The notes: generated by a model from the letters alone, not told the origin. Numbered from the stretch's first letter, positions 25,273-34,791 are shown. The stretch is 64,000 nucleotides of DNA from Bacteroidales bacterium (GCA_017554325.1 JAFZIP010000003.1:62001-126000), one strand, 5' to 3'. Translations and numbers: made by a program.

Positions 25273-26793
25273 TTAGTTTTTCTGGCTTTGATTTAGGAGC
25301 CGCTCCGCTTTGTTCTTCTCCATTTTCTCGTATTCTTCGAAGAATTGCGGCAGGTTGTGCATGTCTATGCGCCGGTTCAGGATGATTTCATGCCGTGAGT
25401 TCATGATGAACATGGCGGGGTTGCCGCTCTCATAGATGCCGAAATAGTCCAGATAATCCATGTTGCCTTTGTTGCCACCCACATTGGTCCAGGGGTAGTT
25501 ATTCTCTTTGACGTACTTCTTCCAAGCCTCGATGGTGTCGTCGTTGCCGATGGCATACACATCAAAATTGCGCTTGCCTATGGTCTCCAGGGAGTCATAC
25601 ACTTGACGCAGTGCCTTGGATTCCTTCTTGCAGGTGGGGCAGTTGGGATCATAAAACCAGATAATGGTGTAAGGTTTTGTCATGCGGTAGGAGGAGTGCC
25701 AAAAGCGCACATCATCGGAGAGGGTGGTGTCGGGAATGATGAGCTCCGGAGCTATCTTGCCGATCAAGGTGGGTTCCAGTCTCTTGATGCGTTTCTGGTA
25801 TTTGCCAATCAGATCCTCATCCATCCAGTAGCACTTGCCGGCCAGCTGGTTGGTCTTGGCGATGTGGCAGAACACGGCGTCGTGGCCCACAATCTTGCTG
25901 GTCTCAAACTGGTAAGAAAGCCAATCCACGCAGTAGTGGTACATGAAGGTGTCTTTCTCCGTCTTGGCCAGGAACAGGTCAAGATACTTGTTGATGGTGT
26001 CCGATTCCTGATGGTAAAGCAGCTTGGTGAAATAATCCTTGAGCTTGGGGTCGAACGACGGAATGTAGATGAAGCGGTGGTCGCCGAGGTCAAAGTTGTC
26101 CCAATAATGGGTGCGGTAGTAGGCGGCCTGCGCCTCGTAGTCAGGATCCCCGTTCTCTTTCTTGTATTCGGGTACCTCAATCTGCATGTATGATTTCTGC
26201 ATCTTGGAGAAGAGATAGTCAGGATGCTTCTCGATGATCTCGTGGTTGATGAAGTCCAACATCTCATCGTTGATCTTGCTCAGCTTGTCCTTGTAATAGT
26301 CCGCGCTATCCTTTTGGCCGGCAGCGTCAAACTCCTTGTATTTCTTGGACCACTCGTTGGCTGATTTCTGTGCGATAGCCGTTCTGCGCTGGAATTTCAA
26401 CATCTCCTCGTTTTCAGGGGAATTTTTAGTGCTGAAATGTTCCACATCGGTGGTGGTGTCCAGATTGTATTCGAAGTGCTGGTTGCGGTCGATGATGAAG
26501 TTGAGATAGAGCTTCTTGTCACCCGAGACGAGTGAGTACAAGCCGTCGTCGTAGCGGTTGTCTCCTTTGAAGACGAACTTGCCAGGCGCCACCGGCGTGG
26601 TGGAATCCTTCAGAATCAGTTTCTCGTTGTAATGGATGACCAGATAGACCAAATTGTCTTTGGAATCCTTGATGTTGAACACCATCTCATGCCCCTTCTT
26701 CTGACCAGAGGTGTTGTTTTTTCCTTTTTGCGCATACAGATTCCCGCACAGGAAAGCTGCAATAACACACAATAGTAAAAATTGTTTTTTCAT
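25273..26793 (-). CDS. Exported thioredoxin-fold protein (TlpA/DUF5106-like)
   Basis: The 506-residue protein has a signal peptide to about residue 21 (GNLYAQ). A beta-rich N-terminal part resembling DUF4369 is followed by a long helical middle (DUF5106-like) and a C-terminal thioredoxin domain with the redox pair in WFYDPNCPTCKKE. The later GNPAMFIM loop holds a Pro at the expected cis-Pro region. Proteins of this form act in the periplasm in disulfide exchange. A related protein lies just upstream (26848-28215). Confidence 0.8.
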   Translation of the reverse strand: MKKQFLLLCVIAAFLCGNLYAQKGKNNTSGQKKGHEMVFNIKDSKDNLVYLVIHYNEKLILKDSTTPVAPGKFVFKGDNRYDDGLYSLVSGDKKLYLNFIIDRNQHFEYNLDTTTDVEHFSTKNSPENEEMLKFQRRTAIAQKSANEWSKKYKEFDAAGQKDSADYYKDKLSKINDEMLDFINHEIIEKHPDYLFSKMQKSYMQIEVPEYKKENGDPDYEAQAAYYRTHYWDNFDLGDHRFIYIPSFDPKLKDYFTKLLYHQESDTINKYLDLFLAKTEKDTFMYHYCVDWLSYQFETSKIVGHDAVFCHIAKTNQLAGKCYWMDEDLIGKYQKRIKRLEPTLIGKIAPELIIPDTTLSDDVRFWHSSYRMTKPYTIIWFYDPNCPTCKKESKALRQVYDSLETIGKRNFDVYAIGNDDTIEAWKKYVKENNYPWTNVGGNKGNMDYLDYFGIYESGNPAMFIMNSRHEIILNRRIDMHNLPQFFEEYEKMEKNKAERLLNQSQKN

Positions 26794-26847
26794 ACTAATA
26801 TGATTATGTCTTTTTACTCTAAACTCTTTACTCTAAACTCTAAACTA

Positions 26848-28215
26848 TTAATTCTCAATTTTCAATTGCACACTCTCTGTCTCAAAGAATTTTTGCAGCT
26901 CACTTAACGACATTTGTCGTGCAATTATTGTATGGTAATTGGAATTATCGACCAGCAGCAGTACGGGAGTGGTCATGATATCGAAATATTCGATAAAGTC
27001 TATGTTCTGTTCTCCCATGGATGTGCTCAGGTTAATCCAGTCCCAGAGGTTGTGCTCGTCGGAGAACGTCTTCCAGCGGTCGTAGTCGTCGTTTACCTCC
27101 ACGGCGAAGACCTCAAAGTCATAGTCGTCTGCGTGTTCCGTGTACATTTGGTGCAGCACGGGGGTCATCTCCTGACAGTGGTCGCAGTCGGGGTCCCAGA
27201 ACCAGACGACGGTGTATTTGGTCTTGATGTCGTTGGTGGAGTGGGCTTTGCCGTCGATGTCGTGGGAGATGAGCTCCGGGATTTTTGCCCCTGCCAGCAC
27301 GCGGTGCAAGGTCTCGATCTTGCGCTTGATGGCGCCCTCGCGCCCTTCCTCAATCCATGAATGGCTGTAATTGTCGTACAAGTGGACAAGCACCGGGTCA
27401 TAGACGGGGTCGTGAACATCCATCATCGTAAAGAAGTGTTTGAGATAGAAATTCTTCACGGTTTCATTGCCACAGCGTTGTAGGATATTGTCCATGGAGG
27501 CTATTATGGTGTCACTTTCATCTTCTCGCAGTACCCATTGATCAATGGTCTGCAAAGTGTTGATGGGGGTGAACAGCAGGCGTGGCTCCGAATAGTCCAG
27601 GTCGTCTATCATCTGCATCTCTTTGGCAGTCTCCAGCTCCGGTGTGCTGCTGCTCATCTGGTAGGTGCCGTAGGCGGCCATGAGGTACTTGCCCACAAAG
27701 CCGTTGGGTGACATGTCGCGGTATTGCTGGCACACCTCGCGCACATTGGGGGTGAAAACCGTCATCAGCCGGTTGCGGAAAGAATACAGCACATCGTTCT
27801 CCGGAGATCCGTCCAGGGCAATGTCGTTGATAAGGTATCCGGATGCGGAGTCCACATGCTGGGTATGTATGACGGTGAACTTGGTGTCTTGGTTGATGAC
27901 AAGTTCGCAGACGGGGGTGGACATGGTGTGTGATGGGTCAAAAACGGAAAGCAGATACACGCCGCAGGGGAGCTGGCATTTGGAACGCTTGAAGGTGGCC
28001 ACGCCGTTCTTGACCTCCGCGCTGTCGGCCATGTAATAGCCGTTGCCGTAGAATCCCTGAAGATAAAGTTTGTCAACTTTCAGGACCGTTTTGACTTTGA
28101 TTTTGTATTTGTTCACGAAAGGCGTGCCCGCGGGAAATTGTCGTTGGGCATACGTGACGCTCACACAGAGCATCATCAACATTGTGAACCATAATGTCTT
28201 GATTGATTTTTTCAT
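26848..28215 (-). CDS. Exported thioredoxin-fold protein (TlpA/DUF5106-like), second copy
   Basis: This 455-residue protein has the same layout as its downstream neighbour: signal peptide (VSVTYAQ), beta-rich start, long helical middle with STPELETAKEMQMIDD, and a thioredoxin fold with the pair in WFWDPDCDHCQEM and a TTPVLLLVD cis-Pro loop. The two probably arose by an old duplication, as identity outside the thioredoxin core is low. Its ATG overlaps the stop of the phosphohexosamine mutase by 1 nt. Confidence 0.8.
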   Translation of the reverse strand: MKKSIKTLWFTMLMMLCVSVTYAQRQFPAGTPFVNKYKIKVKTVLKVDKLYLQGFYGNGYYMADSAEVKNGVATFKRSKCQLPCGVYLLSVFDPSHTMSTPVCELVINQDTKFTVIHTQHVDSASGYLINDIALDGSPENDVLYSFRNRLMTVFTPNVREVCQQYRDMSPNGFVGKYLMAAYGTYQMSSSTPELETAKEMQMIDDLDYSEPRLLFTPINTLQTIDQWVLREDESDTIIASMDNILQRCGNETVKNFYLKHFFTMMDVHDPVYDPVLVHLYDNYSHSWIEEGREGAIKRKIETLHRVLAGAKIPELISHDIDGKAHSTNDIKTKYTVVWFWDPDCDHCQEMTPVLHQMYTEHADDYDFEVFAVEVNDDYDRWKTFSDEHNLWDWINLSTSMGEQNIDFIEYFDIMTTPVLLLVDNSNYHTIIARQMSLSELQKFFETESVQLKIEN

Positions 28216-29606
28216 CAGTCTTTTATCATTTCTCGGATGTCCATCATGATTTTCTTGGCGATGTTGTCGGCCATACTGTCTGTCATGGCTTCGGCGTATA
28301 TGCGGAGGATGGGCTCAGTGTTGGAACTGCGAACGTGCACCCAGCCGTCAGCGAAGTCGATTTTTACCCCGTCGATGGTGTTTACCTCGTATTGGGCGTA
28401 TTTCTCGGCTATGCTGGAGAGTAGTTTCTTTATGTCAATGCCGGCAGAGAGTTCGATTTTGTTCTTGGAGATGCAATAATCCGGGTAGGATGAACGGAGT
28501 TCGACACAGTCTTTGTCGCAGGTTGCCAGATGGGAGAGGAACAGGGCCACACCCACGAGCGCGTCGCGGCCGTAGTGCAGTTCGGGATAGATGACTCCTC
28601 CGTTTCCCTCGCCGCCGATGACGGCGTTGGTCTCTTTCATTTTTTCCACTACGTTGACCTCACCCACGGCGGCGGCATTATATGTCACACCGTATTTCTG
28701 GCTCACATCGCGCAACGCGCGGGTGGAGGAGAGATTGGAAACGGTGTTGCCCGGTGTGTGCGTCAGTATATAGTCTGCCACTGAAACCAGAGTGTATTCT
28801 TCGCCGAACATCTCGCCGTCGGGTTTGATGATGGCCAGACGGTCCACGTCAGGATCCACCACGAAGCCCACATCGTAATTTCCTTTCTTCATGGCCTCTG
28901 AGATGCCGTACAGATGCTCCGGGATAGGCTCCGGATTGTGGGCAAACACACCGTTGGGCTCGTCGTTCAGCACGGTGACCTTGCGGACGCCCAGTTGCTT
29001 CAAAAGCGGCGCGATGGAAATGGAACCGGTGGAGTTCACGGCGTCCACGATGACGGAGAAGTCGGCTTGTGCGATGGCATCCTTGTTGACCAACGGCAGC
29101 TTCAACACCGCGTCGATATGGTCTTGGATTGCGTTTTCGTAATAGGTATAGCTGCCAAGTTCATTGACTTCGGCATAGTTGAAATCACGGTCGGCGGCAA
29201 TTTGTTGCAGGCGCTTGCCTTCTTCACCGGAGATGAACTCGCCCTTGGCATTGAGCAGCTTGAGGGCGTTCCAGTGCATGGGGTTGTGCGAGGCGGTGAT
29301 GATAACGCCGCCGTCGGCGTGATGGTGTAGCACGGCCATTTCCGTGGTCGGTGTTGTGGAGAGGCCGGTGTCGATGACATCGGCGCCCATGCCTTGCAGC
29401 GTGCCGCACACCAGGCGGCTGACCATGTCGCCAGACACGCGCGCGTCGCGTCCGACCACAAGGGTTATCTTGCCTTCTGCACCGCTCTCTCGCAGGAGCG
29501 TAACGAATGCAGAAGTGAGTTCAATAATGTCAATGGGGGTGAGGTTTTCGCCAACCTTCCCACCGATGGTTCCTCGAATTCCGGAGATAGATTTTATGAG
29601 AGACAT
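28215..29606 (-). CDS. glmM: Phosphoglucosamine mutase-like alpha-D-phosphohexomutase
   Basis: The 463-residue protein has the four domains of alpha-D-phosphohexomutases. Seen: GIRGTIGGKVGENLTP at the N-terminus, the phosphoserine loop TASHNPMHWNALK, the metal loop DPDVDRLAI, the sugar loop GGEGNGGVIYPELHYGRDA and the C-terminal phosphate loop RSSNTEPILRIYAEA. The GEGNGG and SNTEP details fit phosphoglucosamine/phosphomannomutases rather than PGM. It would supply glucosamine-1-phosphate for cell-wall precursors. Promoter TACTTTTG at 29628-29635. Confidence 0.85.
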   Translation of the reverse strand: MSLIKSISGIRGTIGGKVGENLTPIDIIELTSAFVTLLRESGAEGKITLVVGRDARVSGDMVSRLVCGTLQGMGADVIDTGLSTTPTTEMAVLHHHADGGVIITASHNPMHWNALKLLNAKGEFISGEEGKRLQQIAADRDFNYAEVNELGSYTYYENAIQDHIDAVLKLPLVNKDAIAQADFSVIVDAVNSTGSISIAPLLKQLGVRKVTVLNDEPNGVFAHNPEPIPEHLYGISEAMKKGNYDVGFVVDPDVDRLAIIKPDGEMFGEEYTLVSVADYILTHTPGNTVSNLSSTRALRDVSQKYGVTYNAAAVGEVNVVEKMKETNAVIGGEGNGGVIYPELHYGRDALVGVALFLSHLATCDKDCVELRSSYPDYCISKNKIELSAGIDIKKLLSSIAEKYAQYEVNTIDGVKIDFADGWVHVRSSNTEPILRIYAEAMTDSMADNIAKKIMMDIREMIKD

Positions 29607-29627
29607 AGGGTGTTTTTATTAAGACCG

Positions 29628-29635
29628 CAAAAGTA
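29628..29635 (-). promoter_or_regulatory. -7 box for the phosphohexosamine mutase operon
   Basis: TACTTTTG on the minus strand, 22 nt upstream of the ATG at 29606. It diverges from the GH20 promoter. Confidence 0.5.
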
Positions 29636-29695
29636 CAAAAAAAAGAGATTCTCGTGGACCGTTAATATCAAGATGGGTTTAATAATTTGTTTTCG

Positions 29696-29703
29696 TATTT
29701 TTG
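29696..29703 (+). promoter_or_regulatory. -7 box for the GH20 gene
   Basis: TATTTTTG with TTTG about 7-10 nt upstream and a T-rich tract before it; the GH20 ATG is at 29724. Confidence 0.5.
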
Positions 29704-29723
29704 CACCCATAATTCCTGCTTTT

Positions 29724-32249
29724 ATGAAAAATGTTCTTGTATTCTGCCTTATAATTCTGCTGTCTGTCCCGATTTTTGCTCAAACTACCGGCATCATCCC
29801 GACGCCGCAACAGGTGGAGATGCGCCAAGGCGAACTGCTGTTGACCGCCGCTTCCGATTGCAAACCGATGAAAGAACTGATTTCCTCATTTCCCGTTGAC
29901 ACCAACGCTGACCAGGGCTACATTCTGGAAGTGACAGAAAAAGGTGTTTTGATACAGGCACTTACCGAAACGGGCCTTTTCTATGGCGAGCAGAGCCTCA
30001 AACAGATGTTGCGGTATTTTGCCAAAGAAGATGGCCGGGTGGCGATACCTTGTATGTGCATCGTGGATTACCCCAAACTGAAATACCGTGGCTGGATGGA
30101 TGACATCAGTCGCGGCCCCATTGTAAATATGGAATTCCTGAAACGCATGATCGCCACGATGGCGGAATACAAGATGAACTTCTTCAATCTCTATACCGAA
30201 CATGTTTTCAAACTGGACAATTACAACGACATTGCGCCTACCGACGGTCTTACCGCCGCTGAAATCAAAGAGTTGGAGGAATATGCCGCCCAATATCATA
30301 TCGAGTTCTTCGGCAACCAGCAATGCTTAGCGCACGCGGAGAAGACGCTGCGTATTCCCTATTATCAGGAGATGGCCGACACCAAGGCAAACTGGAATCC
30401 GCAAAAATCGAAAGATTTTCTGAAATATGAGTTGGAAACGGTTGCCAAGGCATATTCATCACCTTTTTTCAATATCAACTGCGATGAAACGGAAGCAATG
30501 GGCAGTGGCAAGGCGCGTTCGTATGTAACCAGCCATGGCGGTGCCTCGCAAGTGTATGCTGACCACATCAACTGGGTGTACAACGTCTTGAAACCGCTCG
30601 GCAAGCGCGTGATGATGTGGGGCGACATTGCCGCCAAGGATTCTGCCATCACGGCGCAATTGCCCAAGGACATGCTGATGATCGTGTGGGCCTATTCGCC
30701 GCTGGATAGTTATGTGAGCATGATGGAACCCTTTAAGAAACAGGGACTTGAGTTTATGGTAGCTCCGGGTATGAGCATGTGGGGCTCCGTGTTCCCGAGT
30801 TATGATACCTATACCAAGAATATCGCCAATCTGGTGCGCGATGGCTACCAGCAAGGGGCTTTGGGCATGATGAATACCGCGTGGGACGACTCTGGCGAGT
30901 CGCTCATTAACAGCGCGTGGCACGGGATGTGCTGGGCGGCGGAGATGGCGTGGAAGCCGCTGGAACAAACGGAGCCCGCCGCCGCCAATTTGGAGCGTGA
31001 AACTCGGCTCAATGCCTTTAATCCACTGTTTGAGAGCCGTTTCGCTGCACCTGCCGACCATTTTCAGTTGATGCGCGATTTGGAGAAGGTGCAAGTGCAG
31101 AACTTCTTCAACAGCGGCGCGTTGTACGAGAGTATCTGGGATTTCTATCCGACAAAAGTGAGCGATGAAACCTATCGCGAGAACCGCCGCGCGTATGACC
31201 TGATCAATCGCAGTATAGACCAATATAAATATAATGTTCAGAAGGATTCGCTTCAGTTTTCGGCTCCGATGCGCATCGCCTATTATGTGGCGTGGCATCA
31301 GATGGCCGTGGCCAAGCGCAATATGCTCCGATACAATATTTATCAGTATCTGCAGGGGAATCCTTTTCTTACAAAAGAGGATATTGCAGAAATTATACGG
31401 GAAGAAGTGGAATTGCTGCATGTGGTTAAGCGTTTGTATCTGAATTTGTGGGATGAAGAGTGCCGCCCATACAGTCGTGACATCGTGGAGAAACGCTACG
31501 ATCGCGTGGCGCAGGAGTTGATGGACATCCCCAACCATGTGCTTATGAACACACAGCTCAATGACGAGGGTGGGGTGGAGGTCTCCATGCGAACCCTTTT
31601 TGAAAACCAGCCCATCTATTACACCACTGACGGACGCAAACCCTGTGTGGGTGAAAACCGGTACACTGGTCCGATCACGCTTGCGCAGTCGGCTACCGTG
31701 CGCGCCATGACGCGCAATGCGATGGGGGAGGAGGTGCTCTCCGAACAATATGTGTTGTTGCACAAGGGCTTGGGCAAGCTGTCGAAGCTGAACTCACGCT
31801 ACGCCGACTATCGTCCCGAGTATGCGGCGTCTGGCGAAGGCGCGCTAGCCGACGGCAAGATTGGCGGCGATGCTTACAATGACGGCAACTGGCAAGGTTA
31901 TTGGGGCAACGACATCAATGTGGATTTTGATTTTGGAAAAACCACCGAGTTGAATAGTGTCAAGATGCGCTTTTTCCAGAATATCCACGACTGGATCATG
32001 TCGCCCAACATGGTGGATATCTACACCTCCAAAAACGGGAAAGACTATGTGTTGTACAGAACATTGGTTTTGCTGGAAGTGGACTATGATTCGGCGGATC
32101 CCAACATATACACGTTGCAGGCGGATGGTTTGAACCTCAAGGCGCGCTATGTGCGGGTGGTGGTGAACAACGCCGGTCCGCTGCCGAAGTGGCACCAGGC
32201 CAAAGGCCAACCCTCGTACATTTTCTGCGACGAGATTGTTTGGGAGTGA
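29724..32249 (+). CDS. GH20 beta-N-acetylhexosaminidase, exported
   Basis: The ATG at 29724 (MKNVLVFCL) gives 841 residues with a signal peptide ending near residue 20 (VPIFAQ); a longer frame upstream overlaps glmM and its promoter and is not real. A GH20 N-terminal domain (IIPTPQQVEMRQGELLL) precedes the (beta/alpha)8 barrel, with RGWMDDISRGPIVN, a DYPKLKYRG start and the catalytic Asp-Glu pair in NINCDETEAMG. A chitobiase-type C-terminal domain follows (YYTTDGRKP ... YTGPITL), then an F5/8-type C-like carbohydrate-binding domain near the end. It removes terminal GlcNAc or GalNAc from glycans. With the PNGase-like protein it suggests use of host-type glycans. Confidence 0.9.
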   Translation: MKNVLVFCLIILLSVPIFAQTTGIIPTPQQVEMRQGELLLTAASDCKPMKELISSFPVDTNADQGYILEVTEKGVLIQALTETGLFYGEQSLKQMLRYFAKEDGRVAIPCMCIVDYPKLKYRGWMDDISRGPIVNMEFLKRMIATMAEYKMNFFNLYTEHVFKLDNYNDIAPTDGLTAAEIKELEEYAAQYHIEFFGNQQCLAHAEKTLRIPYYQEMADTKANWNPQKSKDFLKYELETVAKAYSSPFFNINCDETEAMGSGKARSYVTSHGGASQVYADHINWVYNVLKPLGKRVMMWGDIAAKDSAITAQLPKDMLMIVWAYSPLDSYVSMMEPFKKQGLEFMVAPGMSMWGSVFPSYDTYTKNIANLVRDGYQQGALGMMNTAWDDSGESLINSAWHGMCWAAEMAWKPLEQTEPAAANLERETRLNAFNPLFESRFAAPADHFQLMRDLEKVQVQNFFNSGALYESIWDFYPTKVSDETYRENRRAYDLINRSIDQYKYNVQKDSLQFSAPMRIAYYVAWHQMAVAKRNMLRYNIYQYLQGNPFLTKEDIAEIIREEVELLHVVKRLYLNLWDEECRPYSRDIVEKRYDRVAQELMDIPNHVLMNTQLNDEGGVEVSMRTLFENQPIYYTTDGRKPCVGENRYTGPITLAQSATVRAMTRNAMGEEVLSEQYVLLHKGLGKLSKLNSRYADYRPEYAASGEGALADGKIGGDAYNDGNWQGYWGNDINVDFDFGKTTELNSVKMRFFQNIHDWIMSPNMVDIYTSKNGKDYVLYRTLVLLEVDYDSADPNIYTLQADGLNLKARYVRVVVNNAGPLPKWHQAKGQPSYIFCDEIVWE

Positions 32250-32252
32250 CTA

Positions 32253-33233
32253 CTAAGGCAGGCCGTTAGGTTTGCTATGCTTGTTAACCTGGGGTAAGGT
32301 GCGAGGCACGAGCACCGCCACTTCTCGCATGTCAATTTCCATTCTGCTGAAGGCGAACAGCTTCTTTCCGAGGTCTTTCAGCGATGCGCCGATGTGATAT
32401 ACGGTATCGTCGACAATCAAGAAACGGTCGTGGTAGCGGAGGCTTTCGCGTATGGTGATGGGCGGATATTGTCGGTTGTGCCGTTCAAGGTCCAGCGCCA
32501 GTGTTTCGGATAGTTGCTTTGTGACAATTTCCGCAGATACACCCTCGTTCCGTTTTGCCAGCATGAGTAACACCGACTCGTCAATGTAGTTGTCAATCAG
32601 AACAATCCTTCGCTTCGCCGACTTGATCAGTTCTGATGCGAAGGCATACGCGTCGAATATTTGTCCGTCATAGAAGATGCCTTCTTTGACTTGTACACCT
32701 TGATTCAAACGTTGAAACACTTCGTCTATTCGTTTATCTGCTTCAATTTGATGGTGCTCAAGTTCTATCAGTCTTTGTCTGATCTGTACATTTGAAGACA
32801 AAACATGTCGCATCGTAGTAAAAGCTCGCATAATTTGAATGTTTGTTGCGATTGCTTTTTCAGTATGCAGAACACTGCTGAGCATGGCCACACCGTTTTC
32901 AGTAAAAGCGTAAGGGGCATATCGAGTACCGCCCCTTTGTTTTGAGGTCGCAATTTGCGACCTCAAACAAACCAGTTCTTCTTGGTCCAACCTAAACATG
33001 AAATCTGGCGGGAACCTTTTGACATTGCGATTCACTTGTTCCTTCAATCTTTTGGTTTCAACACCATACAACATAGCCAAGTCGCGGTCAAGTATCACTT
33101 GTTGTCCCCGAATCACAACAATCATGGATTCTATGGAGGATTGTAGTTTATCGCATGGTGGCATTTTTTCATCATGTTGATTCATAATTAATTCGCCTTT
33201 TCCCACGGATGCCGAATAGTTTTCTGTTTTCAT
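32253..33233 (-). CDS. ORF6N-domain protein with PLD-like C-terminal region
   Basis: The 326-residue protein begins with an ORF6N domain (VVIRGQQVILDRDLAMLYGVETKRLKEQ, RNVKRFPPDFMF, YAPYAFTENGVAMLSSVL), a DNA-binding module found in phage antirepressors and in many bacterial proteins. Residues about 195-300 have a phospholipase D-like look (IVLIDNYIDESVLLML, YHDRFLIVDD, GASLKDLGKK), with HDR in place of the usual HxK. The final ~18 residues (VPRTLPQVNKHSK...) are encoded within a dispersed repeat (32291-32317). A TATATTTG -7 box lies at 33262-33269. The function is unknown. Confidence 0.85.
   Translation of the reverse strand: MKTENYSASVGKGELIMNQHDEKMPPCDKLQSSIESMIVVIRGQQVILDRDLAMLYGVETKRLKEQVNRNVKRFPPDFMFRLDQEELVCLRSQIATSKQRGGTRYAPYAFTENGVAMLSSVLHTEKAIATNIQIMRAFTTMRHVLSSNVQIRQRLIELEHHQIEADKRIDEVFQRLNQGVQVKEGIFYDGQIFDAYAFASELIKSAKRRIVLIDNYIDESVLLMLAKRNEGVSAEIVTKQLSETLALDLERHNRQYPPITIRESLRYHDRFLIVDDTVYHIGASLKDLGKKLFAFSRMEIDMREVAVLVPRTLPQVNKHSKPNGLP
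32291..32317. repeat. 27-bp dispersed repeat, copy in the ORF6N gene
   Basis: Identical to 33657-33683, starting GGGGTAAGGTGCGAGGCACG. It lies inside the 3' end of the ORF6N reading frame and encodes part of the C-terminus. A degraded relative may occur near 46542-46560. Confidence 0.8.
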
Positions 33234-33435
33234 CGTAAATTAATTTGTTTAAAAGTCGCTGCAAATATAAAGATAATTTTTAATATGTTGAAATTCAATG
33301 TATTGTTAAGAATTGATTGTTAAAAATGTCAAATTCATGGGTGCGACAGTATATCCTTATTATAGATATTGTTCATTCAAAAAAAGCGAAAAAGCAATTG
33401 TCTGGTTTGTTACGATAATATTTCGTCATCATGGA

Positions 33436-33769
33436 TTTCGCGGCGGCAAAGGGTGTGCCTTGGTGCAAACGACACCTGCGCCGCGATTGTTTCCCTGCGC
33501 ACCGTCTGTCCTGGGGTTGACACCCCAGGCTATCAGGCTGTAACGCCTACGGCGTTTGGTGCGTGCGTAGAGGAAAAGTGTTTGCAACTCCGGCAAGGGA
33601 TACCGTTCGATGGGGATTGCGGCGAAACCCCGTCAGGGGTTGCAGTTTGGTAGCCCGGGGTAAGGTGCGAGGCACGAGCACCGACACCCCGGGTTGGATG
33701 CGTGGTGTGTTGGCCGTTGCGGCGTAAGTGTTCCGTGCGATGAAATGCGACCCCCGCCGCCGCGAAACT
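33436..33769. mobile_element. MITE-like 334-bp element with 12-bp terminal inverted repeats
   Basis: The ends are TTTCGCGGCGGC (33436-33447) and GCCGCCGCGAAA (33758-33769), perfect inverted copies. Inside is a chain of short hairpins: 33510-33529, 33542-33556, 33626-33641 and the 27-bp repeat at 33657-33683 within a CCCGGGG...CCCCGGG stem. No transposase or credible coding frame is present. The 50-bp module at 33437-33486 recurs at 45470-45520. The rest of 33234-33865 has no gene that I can support. Confidence 0.55.
33657..33683. repeat. 27-bp dispersed repeat, intergenic copy
   Basis: Same 27 bp as 32291-32317, here inside the MITE-like element and within a larger GC-rich stem. Confidence 0.8.
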
Positions 33770-33865
33770 GACAAGCGGAAACAGATGTCTAATGAATTCA
33801 CCTTCCTGATACCAAAAATTGTGTACATTTGCAGCGTCTTGTTTCAAAATTCCCCAAGACTGACT

Positions 33866-34663
33866 ATGATGAAATTTTCATTTAATGATATGGTACACCA
33901 TTCCGCCGTGAACGCAGTGAGCGAGCGGAATCCCCATACTTTATTCCTTCTCCTACTGCTCGCCATGCCACTACTAACCTTGGCCCAGTCCGACTGCGGC
34001 ACGGTGACCGACTATGACGGAAATGTCTATCAGACCGTGCAGCTGGGCAAGCAGTGTTGGATGCGTGAGAACCTGCGCGTGACGCATTACGCGGACGGCA
34101 CGGCGCTGAAACTGGGGACCGTTACGGAGGCTTCGGAGCGCAACTACTACTATCCGGACGGCTCTGCCGAAAATGCGGAACGCTACGGGCTTCTTTACAG
34201 CTGGTTCACCGCCCTCAACGGGGCCAAACCTACGGAGGATGTGCCCAGCGGCTTGCAGGGCATTTGCCCCAAGGGCTGGCACCTGCCCTCCAACTTCGAG
34301 TGGATGGCGCTGGAAGACTTTCTCGGCTACAAGGACGAGCATCGCTGCGGCACCGACGTGAACAATGTGGCCAAAGCCATGGCCTCCTCCGAAAACTGGA
34401 TACTGGATGTAATGACCAAAGCTCCAGAGTGCTCCATCATGGACAACCCCGCCGCCAACAACTCCTCAAAACTCAACATACTGCCCGCCGGCAGCTTTTG
34501 GAACAGCAACTACGGCTTCGGCACTAACACCGGCTTCTGGACAGCCTCCGATGGCAGCGATGTAACCTCGCCCATACACTACCTCGTCAATACCAACGCC
34601 ACTGTTGAAATCAACTGCACACCCAAGGAAGCCGCCTATTCCGTGCGATGCCTGCGCGATTGA
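33866..34663 (+). CDS. Exported FISUMP-domain protein
   Basis: Starting at ATG 33866 (MMKFSF) the protein has 265 residues; an upstream frame to 33728 runs through the repeat element and is rejected. The N-terminal region ends in a hydrophobic LFLLLLLAMPLLTLAQ signal. Its unusual preceding residues (VNAVSERN) are encoded by a short hairpin repeat (33900-33931). The mature part is a FISUMP domain: VTDYDGNVYQTVQLGKQCWM, ENLRVTHYADG, YGLLYSW, GICPKGWHLPSNFEW, FWTAS and AYSVRCLRD. These secreted Bacteroidota/Fibrobacter domains have no settled function. Confidence 0.82.
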   Translation: MMKFSFNDMVHHSAVNAVSERNPHTLFLLLLLAMPLLTLAQSDCGTVTDYDGNVYQTVQLGKQCWMRENLRVTHYADGTALKLGTVTEASERNYYYPDGSAENAERYGLLYSWFTALNGAKPTEDVPSGLQGICPKGWHLPSNFEWMALEDFLGYKDEHRCGTDVNNVAKAMASSENWILDVMTKAPECSIMDNPAANNSSKLNILPAGSFWNSNYGFGTNTGFWTASDGSDVTSPIHYLVNTNATVEINCTPKEAAYSVRCLRD

Positions 34664-34680
34664 ACGATGACTATGAACGA

Positions 34681-34729
34681 TAATCTTTTAATCTCCTAAT
34701 CTTTTAATCTCCTAATCTTTTAATCTCCC
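34681..34729. repeat. 16-bp tandem repeat
   Basis: About three copies of TAATCTTTTAATCTCC in the gap after the FISUMP gene, followed by CTCAT/CCCC-rich low-complexity DNA up to the next gene. Confidence 0.8.
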
Positions 34730-34791
34730 CTTTACCTCATGAACCTCATATACCTCATTCACCCCATCTACCCCTTTTACCCTTTTAGCCT

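Noticed and set aside
29394-29723. Longer N-terminus for the GH20 protein
   Set aside because: It would overlap glmM antisense and include the promoter; the signal peptide begins at 29724.
33533-33847. Minus-strand frames in the MITE-like element
   Set aside because: They only translate palindromic repeat sequence; overlapping frames are equally open.
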